A stretch of 64,000 nt of DNA from Novosphingobium sp. HII-3 (GCF_002916655.1 NZ_PPSM01000014.1:434001-498000), one strand, 5' to 3'; shown: positions 24,297 to 33,913, numbered from the stretch's first letter. Notes: generated by a model not told the origin, from the sequence alone. A program made the numbers and translations.

Positions 24297-26864
24297 TCAG
24301 GCGGGCTTCTTGAGAACGCGGCCGATCGCGGAGCGCACGTCGCGCTCACCATAAGGTTTCGTCACCACCGGAACCCCGCTGAAGGCGCCGCTCTGAAGGG
24401 CGCGGTCGCCGTAGCCGCTGGCGAAGATGAACGGAATGCCCCGTTCCCTGAGCGCGTGCGCCACAGGCTCGCTCGTACCCTGGCCGAGGTTCACGTCCAG
24501 CATCGCGAAAGTGACGTCGGCATCCTGCAGCACGCCAAGGGCCGACGCGACCGAGCCGGCGATGCGGCAGTCGGTGAAGCCGAACCCGCGCAGGACGTCC
24601 TCCGCCTCCATGGCGATGATGACGTTGTCTTCCACGATCAGCGCGGCACCCAAGGCCAGTTCGCTCCTGAAGTCGCTCGGCGCGGGCGGTTCAACCGCGG
24701 GTTCGTGCAAGGGGACGCCGGGCGTCTCGAAGCCGGAGACGTGATCGCCGGGGATGAGGAACAGGGCGTGAAGCCCCTCTTTCGGGAAGATGACCGAGGC
24801 GGAACCGTTCAGTTCGTGCGGTATCGTGCGTTCGATGATGGTCGAGCCGAAACCGCGCCTGGTCGGTTCATGGGTCGGCGGGCCGCCTTCCTCGCGCCAG
24901 TCGATCTCCAGCGCGCCGTCGTCCGAACGTTCCAGCGTGACCTTCACGTGCCCTTCCGGAACCGAAAGCGCGCCATACTTGCACGAGTTGGTCATCAGTT
25001 CGTGAAACACCAGCGCGAGCGTGGTGAAGGCGCTGGGCGCGACAAGAGCGTCCGGCCCTTCGATGACGACGCGGTCCATGTCGATCGTGGTGTAGGCGGC
25101 CGCTTCGGTCCGGATCAGTTCGTAGACCGGTGACGGCGACCAGTCCTTGCGGGTGACGAGGTCGTGCGCCCGGGCGAGGGCGTGGATGCGGCTGCCCACG
25201 ATCTGCGCGAACTCGTCGATGGTGCGCGCGCCTTCCTTGCTCTGCGAGACGAGCCCCCGGATCAGGTTTAGGATGTTGCGGACGCGGTGGTTGAGCTCGG
25301 CGATCAGCATGTCCTGCTGCTGGCTGGCCTGCTGCCGCTCCACGTGAGCGGCGTCCGAGAGCCGCAGGACTACTTCGAGCAGAGTGACGCGCAGCGCCTC
25401 GGCGGCGGAGATTTCCTCATCCGTCCAGGGGCGCGCATGGCCACGGCGTTCTTCCTTCCAGATCTCGAAGCTCTTGCGCGGCGTGAGGCGGGCGCCGTTG
25501 GGGCCGAGCTCGACCGGCTTTTCGGGGTTGCCGGCCCAGCGCACCTCGCGCAGCGCCTCGTTGCGGAAGAGAACGATGTAGTCGCGCGGCCTGCGGCTGA
25601 CCGGCAGGGCAAGGAGACCTGCGGCCTTGTCCACCCATTCGCGCGCCGGTTCGTAAAGCGCGCCGATATTGTCGGTGGCCCAGATCGCGCTGGCCCCGGC
25701 GGTGTTGAGGAACCGGGCCAGCCCTGCGAACTCCTGCTTACCGGGGGTGGAGCCGTGCGACAGGAAGCGGCCGTCCACCCAGCCGACGACACCGTCGAAC
25801 GGAATGACGTGGCCGATCGATTCGGTGAACTCGTCAAAGGCCTCCAGCAGCGAACCGCCGCTGGCGACGCGAGCCATGATCTCGTCGTGGAGGCGTGTGG
25901 ACTGGTCCCGCTTCTCCAGCGCGAAGTCGGTTTCCTTCTGCTCCAGCAGGTAGGCGAAGAATTCCCCGAACAGCTCGCTGGCGGTGCGGACCGCATAGGA
26001 CAGGGTCAATGGCGAATAGTGGTGACAGGCCATCAGCCCCCACAGCTTGCCGCGCCGCATGATCGACACGGACATGGAGGCTTTGACCCCCATGTTGCGC
26101 AGGTACTCGATATGGATGGGCGAGACGGCGCGCAGCCCGGACATCGAAAGGTCGAGCGGATCGCCGTTCGGCCCGGTGGTCGGGTAGATCGGGACCGTTG
26201 GGTCGTCGACGTCGCTGATGATGCGCAGGAGGTTGCGGGTGTAGAGCTTGCGGGCCTGGGCCGGGATGTCCGATGAGGGGAAGTGCAGCCCCTTGAAGCT
26301 GTCCACCATGCCGTTCAGGCTTTCGGCGATCACTTCCCCCGCACCGTCACCTTCGAAGCGGTAGACCATCACGCGGTCGAACCCGGTAAGGCCCCGCAGG
26401 TGGCGCGCCGCGCTGGCGCAGAGCTTTTCCACGCTTGCCGACTGGCGCAGCCGTTCGATCATCGGCCGCACGTAGGAGACGAAGTCGCGCCGGCTGGTGG
26501 CGTCGTGCTGTTCGATCTCCAGCACGAACGAGCGGCCCGAGACGTGCACCGCGACATCGAAGAGGCGGCCGTCGCCGAGCAGGTCGAGTTCGAACAGCCG
26601 CTCGACCGTGTCGGCGCTGCCAAGGATCTGCAGCCGCGTCCGGATATCGTGCATGGCCTCCGGGGCGAGGAACTCCACCGCCGAAAAGCCGATGAGGTCC
26701 CGCGCCTCGCGGCCGAACAGCGTCTGACAGTTCAGCGAGACATGGTTGATGATCCAGTCGCTCGAGAAGGACAGCAGCCAGCCGAAGCTCTGGATACGAC
26801 CGATGATGTGGATCGGTTCGAGATCACACGTCGTCAGGTCGACGGTGGGGGCGGAATCAGCCAT
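24297..26864 (-). CDS. bphP: Bacteriophytochrome, HWE histidine kinase with C-terminal receiver
   Basis: An 855-residue red/far-red photoreceptor. Order: biliverdin-binding Cys13 and PAS domain (CDLEPIHIIGRIQSFGWLL), GAF (about 140-310; DVDDPTVPIYP stands in place of the usual SDIPA/PRxSxxE region, SDIPAQAR upstream), PHY, HWE-type kinase (AELNHRVRNILNLI; HELMTNSCKYGALS; IDWREEGG), then a receiver with FASGYGD and TKPYGE, a FATGUY-like variant. The start at 26864 overlaps the heme oxygenase stop by 8 bp. HWE kinases can feed PhyR, so light input to the stress response is plausible but inferred. Confidence 0.92.
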   Translation of the reverse strand: MADSAPTVDLTTCDLEPIHIIGRIQSFGWLLSFSSDWIINHVSLNCQTLFGREARDLIGFSAVEFLAPEAMHDIRTRLQILGSADTVERLFELDLLGDGRLFDVAVHVSGRSFVLEIEQHDATSRRDFVSYVRPMIERLRQSASVEKLCASAARHLRGLTGFDRVMVYRFEGDGAGEVIAESLNGMVDSFKGLHFPSSDIPAQARKLYTRNLLRIISDVDDPTVPIYPTTGPNGDPLDLSMSGLRAVSPIHIEYLRNMGVKASMSVSIMRRGKLWGLMACHHYSPLTLSYAVRTASELFGEFFAYLLEQKETDFALEKRDQSTRLHDEIMARVASGGSLLEAFDEFTESIGHVIPFDGVVGWVDGRFLSHGSTPGKQEFAGLARFLNTAGASAIWATDNIGALYEPAREWVDKAAGLLALPVSRRPRDYIVLFRNEALREVRWAGNPEKPVELGPNGARLTPRKSFEIWKEERRGHARPWTDEEISAAEALRVTLLEVVLRLSDAAHVERQQASQQQDMLIAELNHRVRNILNLIRGLVSQSKEGARTIDEFAQIVGSRIHALARAHDLVTRKDWSPSPVYELIRTEAAAYTTIDMDRVVIEGPDALVAPSAFTTLALVFHELMTNSCKYGALSVPEGHVKVTLERSDDGALEIDWREEGGPPTHEPTRRGFGSTIIERTIPHELNGSASVIFPKEGLHALFLIPGDHVSGFETPGVPLHEPAVEPPAPSDFRSELALGAALIVEDNVIIAMEAEDVLRGFGFTDCRIAGSVASALGVLQDADVTFAMLDVNLGQGTSEPVAHALRERGIPFIFASGYGDRALQSGAFSGVPVVTKPYGERDVRSAIGRVLKKPA

Positions 26865-27423
26865 TGGCAGGTGCCTTGACCCCGGCGCCGGTGGCGAAGG
26901 CATCGGCGAAGGTATCGAAGGCGGCAAGAGCGGCCGTGCGCACCGCGTCCACGTCCATTCCCGGACGAGTGCGGCTGCGCAGCACCGGCACGAGGGCCTT
27001 CCACGCTTCGTGCCCGCGTCCGTCGCTCATGTAGGCAGAGCGGAAGCCCTGCGCCTCGCCCCAGTAGCCGCGCTGGCGGATAACCACGAGGCCGAGCCGC
27101 GAGCCGGAGACAACGTAGGCAACACCGGCCCTGCCGGCTTCGTCCCCGATGCCGGGGCGCGCGGCGATGGACGGCAGCGCGCCGACGCCCAGCGCGTCGA
27201 GGTCCGCCCGCAGCATGGCGGGATAGTCGGGGCATTCAAGGCCGAGTTCATCCTCGACGAACGCGCGGAAGGCGGGGAAGAGGGGTTCCAGCCCGATGGC
27301 ATGGGCCGACAGGAAGCCCGCGAGGTCGGCGCGCTTCGACAGGTCGAGCGAGCCGAATGCCGCGTCGAGCCGCTCATGGGACGGGCCGGTTGCTTCGCGT
27401 AGTAGAGTCAGCACGTCTGGCAT
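26857..27423 (-). CDS. bphO: Biliverdin-producing heme oxygenase
   Basis: A 188-residue heme oxygenase that cleaves heme to biliverdin, the phytochrome chromophore. The proximal heme ligand is in REATGPSHERLDAAF and the distal helix includes AYVVSGSRLGLVVI. It overlaps bphP by 8 bp, a typical bphO-bphP operon. The start at 27423 has only a weak ribosome site; another ATG lies 9 codons upstream. The symmetric EcfG-type element at 27514-27540 is about 90 bp upstream. Confidence 0.88.
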   Translation of the reverse strand: MPDVLTLLREATGPSHERLDAAFGSLDLSKRADLAGFLSAHAIGLEPLFPAFRAFVEDELGLECPDYPAMLRADLDALGVGALPSIAARPGIGDEAGRAGVAYVVSGSRLGLVVIRQRGYWGEAQGFRSAYMSDGRGHEAWKALVPVLRSRTRPGMDVDAVRTAALAAFDTFADAFATGAGVKAPANG

Positions 27424-27513
27424 TTCAGGCGATCCGCAGTCGGCTTGCATGAGGTCCCGCAGTAGAGGCCCATTGGGCTGTAACAAGCGAACCGGCTGGT
27501 GCGCCTGGATCCG

Positions 27514-27540
27514 GGAACACTTAGGCTCCTGGAATGTTCC
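27514..27540. promoter_or_regulatory. Symmetric bidirectional EcfG-type promoter (bphO-bphP / Crp)
   Basis: GGAAC (27514-27518), N17, GTTCC (27536-27540). Both strands read GGAAC-N16-TGTT, toward bphO-bphP (minus) and the Crp/Fnr-type regulator (plus). Confidence 0.65.
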
Positions 27541-27681
27541 GGAGTCACACAGTAACAGGTCCGTGTGGTTCGGTCTGTTCACTTATGACCGCAGGAGCAT
27601 GGAACCGCAACGGCTCATCTGGGTTGTCGTTCGCGACGGCGTCGTTCGCGCGCTTACCCCAGTCTCGGCCAAGGACGCACA

Positions 27682-28434
27682 ATGAGCACCATCCCGCAGA
27701 CAAGCCCGGTATCCGCTGCCACCGTCGCGGGCAGCGAACTGCTGTCGGCCCTGCGCCAGGATGACCTTGCGCTGCTCGAGTCCCGGCTCGGCGAATGCCG
27801 CCTTTCCTCGGGCGACATCATCTACCAGCCGGGCGACGAGGTCGAATACTGCTATTTCCCGACGGGCGGCGCCATGTGCTCCTACTTCGTGGAGATGGAG
27901 GACGGCACGGCGGTGGAAACGATCCTCGTCGGCCGGGAAGGCGCGCTGGGCGGCATCGTCAGCCATGGCTCGCTGCCGGCCTACGCGCGCGCCAACGTTC
28001 TTCATGACGGGGCCTTCCTGCGCATCTCGGTTCGCGACCTTGAGGCCGTGAAGGAGCGGTGCCCGGCCGTCTCGCACCTTTTCGCGCGCTATGCCGACTG
28101 CGTGATGGCGCAGGTCTTCCAGTCCATCGCCTGCAACGCCGTCCACACGATCGAGGAGCGCGCGGCCAAGTGGCTCTCCGCCGCCGTCGACCGCATCGGC
28201 CGCAACGACGTGACGATGACGCAGGAACAGTTGGCCTCGATGATGGGAATCGGCCGCAGCTACGCCAGTCGCGTGCTCCAGCGCTTCAAGCGCGACGGCA
28301 TGGTGCGCACGCGACGCGGCGGCATCGAGGTGCTGGACCGCGAGGGGCTGAGGGGCCGCGCCTGCGCCTGCAACACCCAGGTCGAGGAACACTTCCACCG
28401 CGTGCTGGGCGGCGTCTACCCGCACGAAAGCTAG
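27682..28434 (+). CDS. Crp/Fnr family transcriptional regulator
   Basis: A 250-residue regulator with an N-terminal cyclic-nucleotide-binding beta-barrel (SSGDIIYQPGDEVEYCYFPTGG) and a C-terminal winged helix (MTQEQLASMMGIGRSYASRVLQRFKRDGMV). The C-terminus has extra cysteines (GRACACNTQ). It lacks the N-terminal cysteine cluster of Fnr. It is divergent from bphO-bphP across the symmetric element, so expression under stress is likely. A 28-codon frame (27599-27685) overlaps its start by ATGA. Confidence 0.88.
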   Translation: MSTIPQTSPVSAATVAGSELLSALRQDDLALLESRLGECRLSSGDIIYQPGDEVEYCYFPTGGAMCSYFVEMEDGTAVETILVGREGALGGIVSHGSLPAYARANVLHDGAFLRISVRDLEAVKERCPAVSHLFARYADCVMAQVFQSIACNAVHTIEERAAKWLSAAVDRIGRNDVTMTQEQLASMMGIGRSYASRVLQRFKRDGMVRTRRGGIEVLDREGLRGRACACNTQVEEHFHRVLGGVYPHES

Positions 28435-28569
28435 GCGGGGCGGGGGCTTCGCCTTCGCAGACGGGCCAGCATCACATAAAAAAGTTCTCCGCCCGCCTGT
28501 GCGCTCGTCGTCCGTCAACCCGCGGTAATCCGCCGATGCGGCGAGCCGTTCGGCGTGATGGTCGAAATT

Positions 28570-28620
28570 CGGTCATGAAACGGCAATCAAGCCGCCATCG
28601 TTCTTGCGCGGTGCTGTCAT
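28570..28620 (+). promoter_or_regulatory. Pho box-like heptamer array upstream of phoX-type gene
   Basis: Heptamers CGGTCAT, CGGCAAT, CCGCCAT and CTGTCAT occur in register at 11-bp spacing (28570, 28581, 28592, 28614; the unit at 28603 is degenerate). PhoB binds direct repeats of CTGTCAT with 4-bp gaps. The position 50-100 bp before the start suits PhoB activation under phosphate limitation. Confidence 0.55.
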
Positions 28621-28668
28621 GAAGCGCCCCTAGCTGTCGCCCCCGCGATCAACCACAGGGGCTACACC

Positions 28669-31122
28669 ATGAATGAAGCAGATCCCGCCGTTACCTACAC
28701 CGACGGCGAAGTTGATGTGAACGATTCCACCCAGCGCACTCTGGAGAGCATGGCAGCCGAGCGGTATTCGCGCCGCCAGGCGATGTTCCGCGGTGCGGGC
28801 GCCACGACGATGGCTTTCATGGGCACCGGCCTGCTCGCCGCCTGCGGTGACGATGACGACGATCGTGGCCAGATCAGCGTGACGGCCGGCGAGAACGCCG
28901 CGACCAGTTCGGGCCGCGTCGTCAACCTGACCGGCACCGTCACCGGTCTCGTCGGGGACACCGCTCCTTCCTGGAAGCAGACCTCCGGCCCCAGCGCCAC
29001 GCTCATGGGCACCGGCAGCAGCGTCAGCTTCATCGCCCCGGCCGTCGCCACCGCGACTGACCTTGTCTTCACTTACACCGCCGTCTCGACCTTTGGCGAG
29101 AGCGCCAGCGCCACCACCACCATCCGCGTGTCGCCCGCGGCGCTCGGCTTCGCTGCCGTCGCGCACTTCACGGGCGACGCCGTGGTCGTTCCGGAAGGCT
29201 ACACCGTCACCGTCGTGACCCGCCTCGGCGACCCGCTGGCGCAAGGCCTTGCCGCCTACAAGAACGACGGCACCGACACCGACTTCGACAAGCGCGTGGG
29301 CGACCATCACGACGGCCTCGTCTACTTCGGCCTTTCGGCAGCCGGCGGCGTCGATGCGGCCAGCTCGACGCGCGGCCTGCTCGTGCAGAACCACGAGAAC
29401 ATCACGCAGAAGTACCTCCACGCCGCCGCACCCTCGACCGGCGCCCGCCTCGAAGCGGAAGTCGTGAAGGAAATGAACTGCCACGGCGTCTCCATCGTCG
29501 AGTACAACGACGCGGGCGGCCGCAAGTGGAGCTACAACCAGAACAGCGCCTTCAACCGCCGCATCACGCCCTTCACGCCGATGGACTTCCACGGACCGGC
29601 AGCCGGTTCGGCCATGCTGCGCACGCAGTATTCGCCGGAGGGCACCCGGGGCCGCGGCACCATCAACAACTGCGCCAACGGCATGACCGGCTGGAACACC
29701 TACCTCACCTGCGAGGAGAACTACGCCGGCTACTTCCGCCGCGACGCTTCGGACGATGCCCTGCGCACCCCGCGTGAGCTGGCCTCGCTGCGCCGCAACG
29801 GCGTGACCAGCCGTACGGGCAGCTATTCGTGGTCGAGCGCGAACACCACCAACACCGCCATCAAGCGCTGGAACGCCACCATCAGCAGCGCGACCGCCAC
29901 TTCGGCGGACGACTACCGCTACGAGATGAACCAGATGGGCTGGGTGGTCGAGATCGACCCGTACAACCCGAACTCGACCCCGCGCAAGCGCACCGCGCTC
30001 GGCCGCTTCGGCCACGAAGGCGCCTTCGTCCGCGTCGCCGCCGACCAGAAGGTCGGCTTCTACATGGGCGACGATTCAGGCGGCGAGTACCTCTACAAGT
30101 TCGTCTCGGCCGCCACCTGGGCCGCCGCCGACGCCAACGCCGCCGACCGTCTCGCCATCGGTGACAAGTACATGGACAACGGCACGCTCTATGCCGCCGT
30201 GTTCAACCCGGACGGCACGGGTGCGTGGAAGCCGCTGGTCTATGGCCAGGTTCCGCCGCGCGCACCGAGCACCAGCTACCCCGACGGTTACACCTTCGCC
30301 GATCAGGCCGACATCTGCGTCAACACCCGCTTCGCCGGTGACGCCGTCGGCGCGACGCCGATGGACCGGCCCGAGTGGACGACCGGCAACCCGGTGACCG
30401 GCGAGATCTATCTCACCCTCACCAACAACAGCGGTCGTTCGCCCACCACGACGAACGCGCCGAACCCGCGCTCTTACCAGAACAACCCGGGCACCGGTAG
30501 CCAGGGCAACCCGAACGGCCATATCGTCCGCATCCGCGAGGACGGCGACACGACCAGCGCGCTGACCTTCCGGTGGGACATCTACATGTTCGGCGTCGAT
30601 TCGACCGACTACCCGAGCAACCCGAACGTCAACGTCTCGGGCCTGACGCCCGCGAACGACTTCTCGAGCCCGGACGGCGCCTTCTTCTCGCGCGCGACCA
30701 ACGTGGGCGGGCAGATCAACCCGCTGCTCTGGATCGAGACCGATGACGGCGCGATGACCGACCGCACCAACTGTATGCTGCTGGCCGCGCTTCCGGGTCA
30801 CGTCGGTGACGGCGGTGCTGTCACCATCGACAATGGCGGCGGCAATACGCAGGGCACGATTGTCGGCACCAAGGCAACCGGCGCCAACCTGCGCCGCTTC
30901 CTCGTCGGCCCGGTGGACTGCGAGATCACCGGCATCGACACCACGCCGGACGGCCGCACCATGTTCGTGGGCGTCCAGCACCCGGGTGACAGCGGCACCA
31001 TCGCCGCTCCGGGCGGTCACTGGCCAGCCGGACAGGACGGCACCACGCCGACGGCGACGACCCGCCCGCGCTCGGCACTGGTGGTCATCACCAAGAACGA
31101 CGGCGGCGTGATCGGCCTCTGA
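28669..31122 (+). CDS. PhoX family phosphatase (DUF839), exported
   Basis: An 817-residue protein of the PhoX type (calcium/iron-dependent alkaline phosphatase). The N-terminus has a twin-arginine-like motif (YSRRQAMFRGAG, residues about 34-45) before a hydrophobic stretch and a lipobox-like LLAAC, then an acidic DDDDD run. An Ig/REJ-like insert of about 90 residues (GQISVTAGENA ... TTTIRVSP) precedes the phosphatase domain (DHHDGLVYFGL, LVQNHENI, CHGVSIVEY, TCEENYAGYF). It would release phosphate from organic esters outside the cytoplasm. Pho boxes upstream support this. Confidence 0.87.
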   Translation: MNEADPAVTYTDGEVDVNDSTQRTLESMAAERYSRRQAMFRGAGATTMAFMGTGLLAACGDDDDDRGQISVTAGENAATSSGRVVNLTGTVTGLVGDTAPSWKQTSGPSATLMGTGSSVSFIAPAVATATDLVFTYTAVSTFGESASATTTIRVSPAALGFAAVAHFTGDAVVVPEGYTVTVVTRLGDPLAQGLAAYKNDGTDTDFDKRVGDHHDGLVYFGLSAAGGVDAASSTRGLLVQNHENITQKYLHAAAPSTGARLEAEVVKEMNCHGVSIVEYNDAGGRKWSYNQNSAFNRRITPFTPMDFHGPAAGSAMLRTQYSPEGTRGRGTINNCANGMTGWNTYLTCEENYAGYFRRDASDDALRTPRELASLRRNGVTSRTGSYSWSSANTTNTAIKRWNATISSATATSADDYRYEMNQMGWVVEIDPYNPNSTPRKRTALGRFGHEGAFVRVAADQKVGFYMGDDSGGEYLYKFVSAATWAAADANAADRLAIGDKYMDNGTLYAAVFNPDGTGAWKPLVYGQVPPRAPSTSYPDGYTFADQADICVNTRFAGDAVGATPMDRPEWTTGNPVTGEIYLTLTNNSGRSPTTTNAPNPRSYQNNPGTGSQGNPNGHIVRIREDGDTTSALTFRWDIYMFGVDSTDYPSNPNVNVSGLTPANDFSSPDGAFFSRATNVGGQINPLLWIETDDGAMTDRTNCMLLAALPGHVGDGGAVTIDNGGGNTQGTIVGTKATGANLRRFLVGPVDCEITGIDTTPDGRTMFVGVQHPGDSGTIAAPGGHWPAGQDGTTPTATTRPRSALVVITKNDGGVIGL

Positions 31123-31210
31123 TCGGGCCCTGCGTTCGCCGGAACAGTGCAGGGGAGGGGGCGCCGCGCGGCGTCTCCTCCCTTTCGCGTTGCGCCGCCG
31201 ACACGCGATA

Positions 31211-31235
31211 GGGAGGCGCCTTGCAGGCGCCTCCC
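31211..31235. terminator. Hairpin between phoX-type gene and katG
   Basis: GGGAGGCGCC-TTGCA-GGCGCCTCCC, 10 perfect base pairs between convergent genes. A second imperfect G+C-rich hairpin followed by TTT lies at about 31152-31184, nearer the PhoX stop. Confidence 0.65.
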
Positions 31236-31372
31236 TTCGTCTTCGTGCCAATCCTGTGGCGGTACCGGCAGCGCGACCGGAGGGGGCGGGGCCGCGCTGC
31301 CGGACCGACCGGGGCGGGCTTTCGCCCACCCCCCGGGGATCAGAACCTTTGTGGCTCAGAACCCTGTGCGGA

Positions 31373-33664
31373 TCAGAACCGGTCCGCGTTCATGACCTTC
31401 GTCCAGGCGGCGACGAAGTCGTCGACGAACTTCTGGCCGGCGTCGTTGGAGGCGTAGACCTCCGATACGGCGCGCAGTTCGGAGTTCGAACCGAAGGCCA
31501 GGTCGACCGGCGTGGCGGTCCAGCGCAGCTTGCCCGTGGCGCGGTCCTTGCCTTCGTAGAGGCCCGGCGTCGCGCTCTTCGCCCAGACCGTGTCCATGGA
31601 CAGCAGGTTGACGAAGAAGGCGTTGTCGAGCTGGCCCGGCTTGGCGGTGAACACACCGGCGGCGGACTTGCCGGAGTTCGCGCCAAGGGCACGCATGCCG
31701 CCGACGAGGACGGTCATTTCCGGAACCGTGAGGTTCAGCGCGTCGGCCTTGTCGATCAGCGCCGAAGCGGGATCGAGGTCGGCGTTGGGCGCGTAGTAGT
31801 TGCGGAAGCCGTCAGCCTTGGGTTCCAGGTAGGCGAAGGAGGCGACGTCCGTCTGCTCCTGCGTGGCGTCGACGCGGCCGGGGGTGAAGGGCACCTTGAC
31901 CTGATAGCCAGCCTTGGCGGCGGCCTGCTCGATGCCGGCGTTGCCCGCCAGAACGATGAGGTCGGCCATGGACACGGGCTTGCCAGCCTTGGCGAAGTCC
32001 TTCTGCACGCTCGTCAGCCTGGTGAGGACCTTGCCCAGTTCGGCCGGGTCGTTCACCGCCCAGTTGCGCTGCGGTTCAAGCCGCAGGCGAGCGCCGTTGG
32101 CGCCGCCGCGCATGTCGGTGCCGCGGAAGCTCGCGGCCGAGGCCCAGGCCGTGCGCACCAGTTCCGGAGTGGTCAGGCCGGTGGCGAGAACCTTGGCCTT
32201 CACCGCCGCCTGATCGGCGTCGTTCAGGGGCGCGAAGGTCGCCTGCGGGAGCGGATCCTGCCAGCTGAACGTCTGGTTCGGGATATCCTTGCCAAGGTAG
32301 CGACCCTGCGGACCGAGGTCGCGGTGCGTCAGCTTGAACCACGCGCGGGCGAAGGCCTGTGCGAATTCCTCGGGGTTGGCGTGCCAGCGATCGGCGATCT
32401 TGCGGAAGCCGGGGTCTTCCTTGATCGCGATGTCCGTGGTGAACATGATCGGCGCGTGAGTCTTGCCCTTTACGTGCGCGTCCGGAACCAGGCTGGCGGC
32501 CGCCGGATCGGTGGGGATCCACTGCGTCGCACCGGCCGGGCTCTTGGCCTTCACCCAGTCCATGTCCAGCAGGTTGTCGAGGTACTGCGTGGTGAACTTG
32601 ATGGGGTTTGCCGACCATGCGCCTTCGAGGCCGCTGGTGATCGTGTCCTCGGCGTTGCCCTTGCCGCACTTGTTGTCCCAGCCCAGGCCCTGCTTCTCGA
32701 TGCCGGCGGCTGACGGTTCCGCGCCCATGCACTTGTTCGGGTCATGCGCGCCGTGCGCCTTGCCGAAGGTGTGGCCGCCCGCGATCAGCGCCAGCGTTTC
32801 CTCGTCGTTCATCGCCATGTTGCCGAAGGCGCGGCGGATGTCGGCGGCTGCCGAAATCGGGTCGTGGTTGCCGTTCGGGCCTTCCGGGTTGACGTAGATG
32901 AGGCCCATCTGCGTGGCGGCGAGCGGGCCCTTGAGGTTGCCCTTCGCGTCGCGGCGCTTGTCAGTCATCATCTTGGTTTCCGGGCCCCAGAACACCAGGT
33001 CCGGCTGCCAGGCGTCGACGCGGCCACCGGCGAAACCGATGGTCTTGAAGCCCATGTCCTCCAGTGCGACGTTGCCGGTCAGCACCATGAGGTCACCCCA
33101 GGAGATCTTGCGGCCGTACTTCTGCTTGATCGGCCAGACGAGGCGGCGGGCCTTGTCGAGGCTGACGTTGTCGGGCCAGGAGTTCAGCGGTTCGAAGCGC
33201 TGTTCGCCGCCGTCCGAACCGCCGCGGCCGTCGCCCACGCGGTACGTTCCGGCGCTGTGCCAGGCCATGCGGATGAAGAACGGACCATAGTGGCCGTAGT
33301 CAGCGGGCCACCACGGCTGCGACGTGGTGAGGACCTTGCGGATGTCGGCCTTCACCGCTTCGAGGTCGAGGCTCGCGAACTCCCTGGCGTAGTCGTAGTC
33401 GGCGCCATAGGGGTTCGACTGCGCCTCATGCTGGCGCAGCGCGGTCAGGTCGAGCTTCTTGGGCCACCAGTCGCGGTTGGACATGCCGCCCGGCTTGGTC
33501 TCGGGAGCGGCGCCCTGTTCGGTGACGGTCTCGGCCTCGGTTGCACCCTTGTTTCCCTTGGCCTCTTCCGCCGCGTTGACGGGGGCGCTGAGCGCGCAGC
33601 ATGCCGCACTCAGCAGCAGCATGATGGAGCGGCCGGGGGCCGTGCGTGAAATCTTGCGGGACAT
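31373..33664 (-). CDS. katG: Catalase-peroxidase KatG with signal peptide
   Basis: A 763-residue bifunctional heme catalase-peroxidase. The distal site is [11 protein letters not shown] and the proximal His is in [11 protein letters not shown]; the Trp-Tyr-Met adduct residues are all present (Trp in MAWH, Tyr in YVNPEGPNG, Met 26 residues later in NMAMND). The N-terminus is a signal peptide: basic start, hydrophobic [13 protein letters not shown], and cleavage likely after PVNA, followed by a low-complexity linker. This predicts a periplasmic enzyme like KatP, unlike most KatG. AGGAGGAGG precedes the ATG. It is divergent from the Rieske oxygenase gene. Confidence 0.95.
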   Translation of the reverse strand: MSRKISRTAPGRSIMLLLSAACCALSAPVNAAEEAKGNKGATEAETVTEQGAAPETKPGGMSNRDWWPKKLDLTALRQHEAQSNPYGADYDYAREFASLDLEAVKADIRKVLTTSQPWWPADYGHYGPFFIRMAWHSAGTYRVGDGRGGSDGGEQRFEPLNSWPDNVSLDKARRLVWPIKQKYGRKISWGDLMVLTGNVALEDMGFKTIGFAGGRVDAWQPDLVFWGPETKMMTDKRRDAKGNLKGPLAATQMGLIYVNPEGPNGNHDPISAAADIRRAFGNMAMNDEETLALIAGGHTFGKAHGAHDPNKCMGAEPSAAGIEKQGLGWDNKCGKGNAEDTITSGLEGAWSANPIKFTTQYLDNLLDMDWVKAKSPAGATQWIPTDPAAASLVPDAHVKGKTHAPIMFTTDIAIKEDPGFRKIADRWHANPEEFAQAFARAWFKLTHRDLGPQGRYLGKDIPNQTFSWQDPLPQATFAPLNDADQAAVKAKVLATGLTTPELVRTAWASAASFRGTDMRGGANGARLRLEPQRNWAVNDPAELGKVLTRLTSVQKDFAKAGKPVSMADLIVLAGNAGIEQAAAKAGYQVKVPFTPGRVDATQEQTDVASFAYLEPKADGFRNYYAPNADLDPASALIDKADALNLTVPEMTVLVGGMRALGANSGKSAAGVFTAKPGQLDNAFFVNLLSMDTVWAKSATPGLYEGKDRATGKLRWTATPVDLAFGSNSELRAVSEVYASNDAGQKFVDDFVAAWTKVMNADRF

Positions 33665-33734
33665 GCTGTCCTCCTCCTGTTGTATCTCTGCCCTCAGGCG
33701 GGCCCACCGGCGTTACGGCACGTCTTGTCGTGGC

Positions 33735-33748
33735 TGAAGCGCGCTTCA
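33735..33748. promoter_or_regulatory. 14-bp palindrome in the katG / Rieske gene gap
   Basis: TGAAGCGCGCTTCA is a perfect palindrome 70 bp upstream of katG and about 165 bp from the oxygenase start. It could be an operator for either divergent gene. It does not resemble an OxyR site. Confidence 0.4.
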
Positions 33749-33913
33749 CCGATGAGAGTTATCACTCCAGGCGATGATTGCTGCCTGCGTGAGTGAAGAA
33801 TGCGATTTATGGCCGCTTCATCGCTCCCGCGTTGCACGCGCAAGCGCCTTGGAACTGCGCGCCGGGTGGCTTAATAGACAGGCCTGTTGAATAGCGCGCA
33901 TGGGAGAGACTGC

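Noticed and set aside
31373..33664. Possible loss of the KatG Met-Tyr-Trp adduct methionine
   Set aside because: At first the Gln in EKQGLGW seemed to replace it, but the correct Met lies 26 residues after the Tyr, in NMAMND, and is present.
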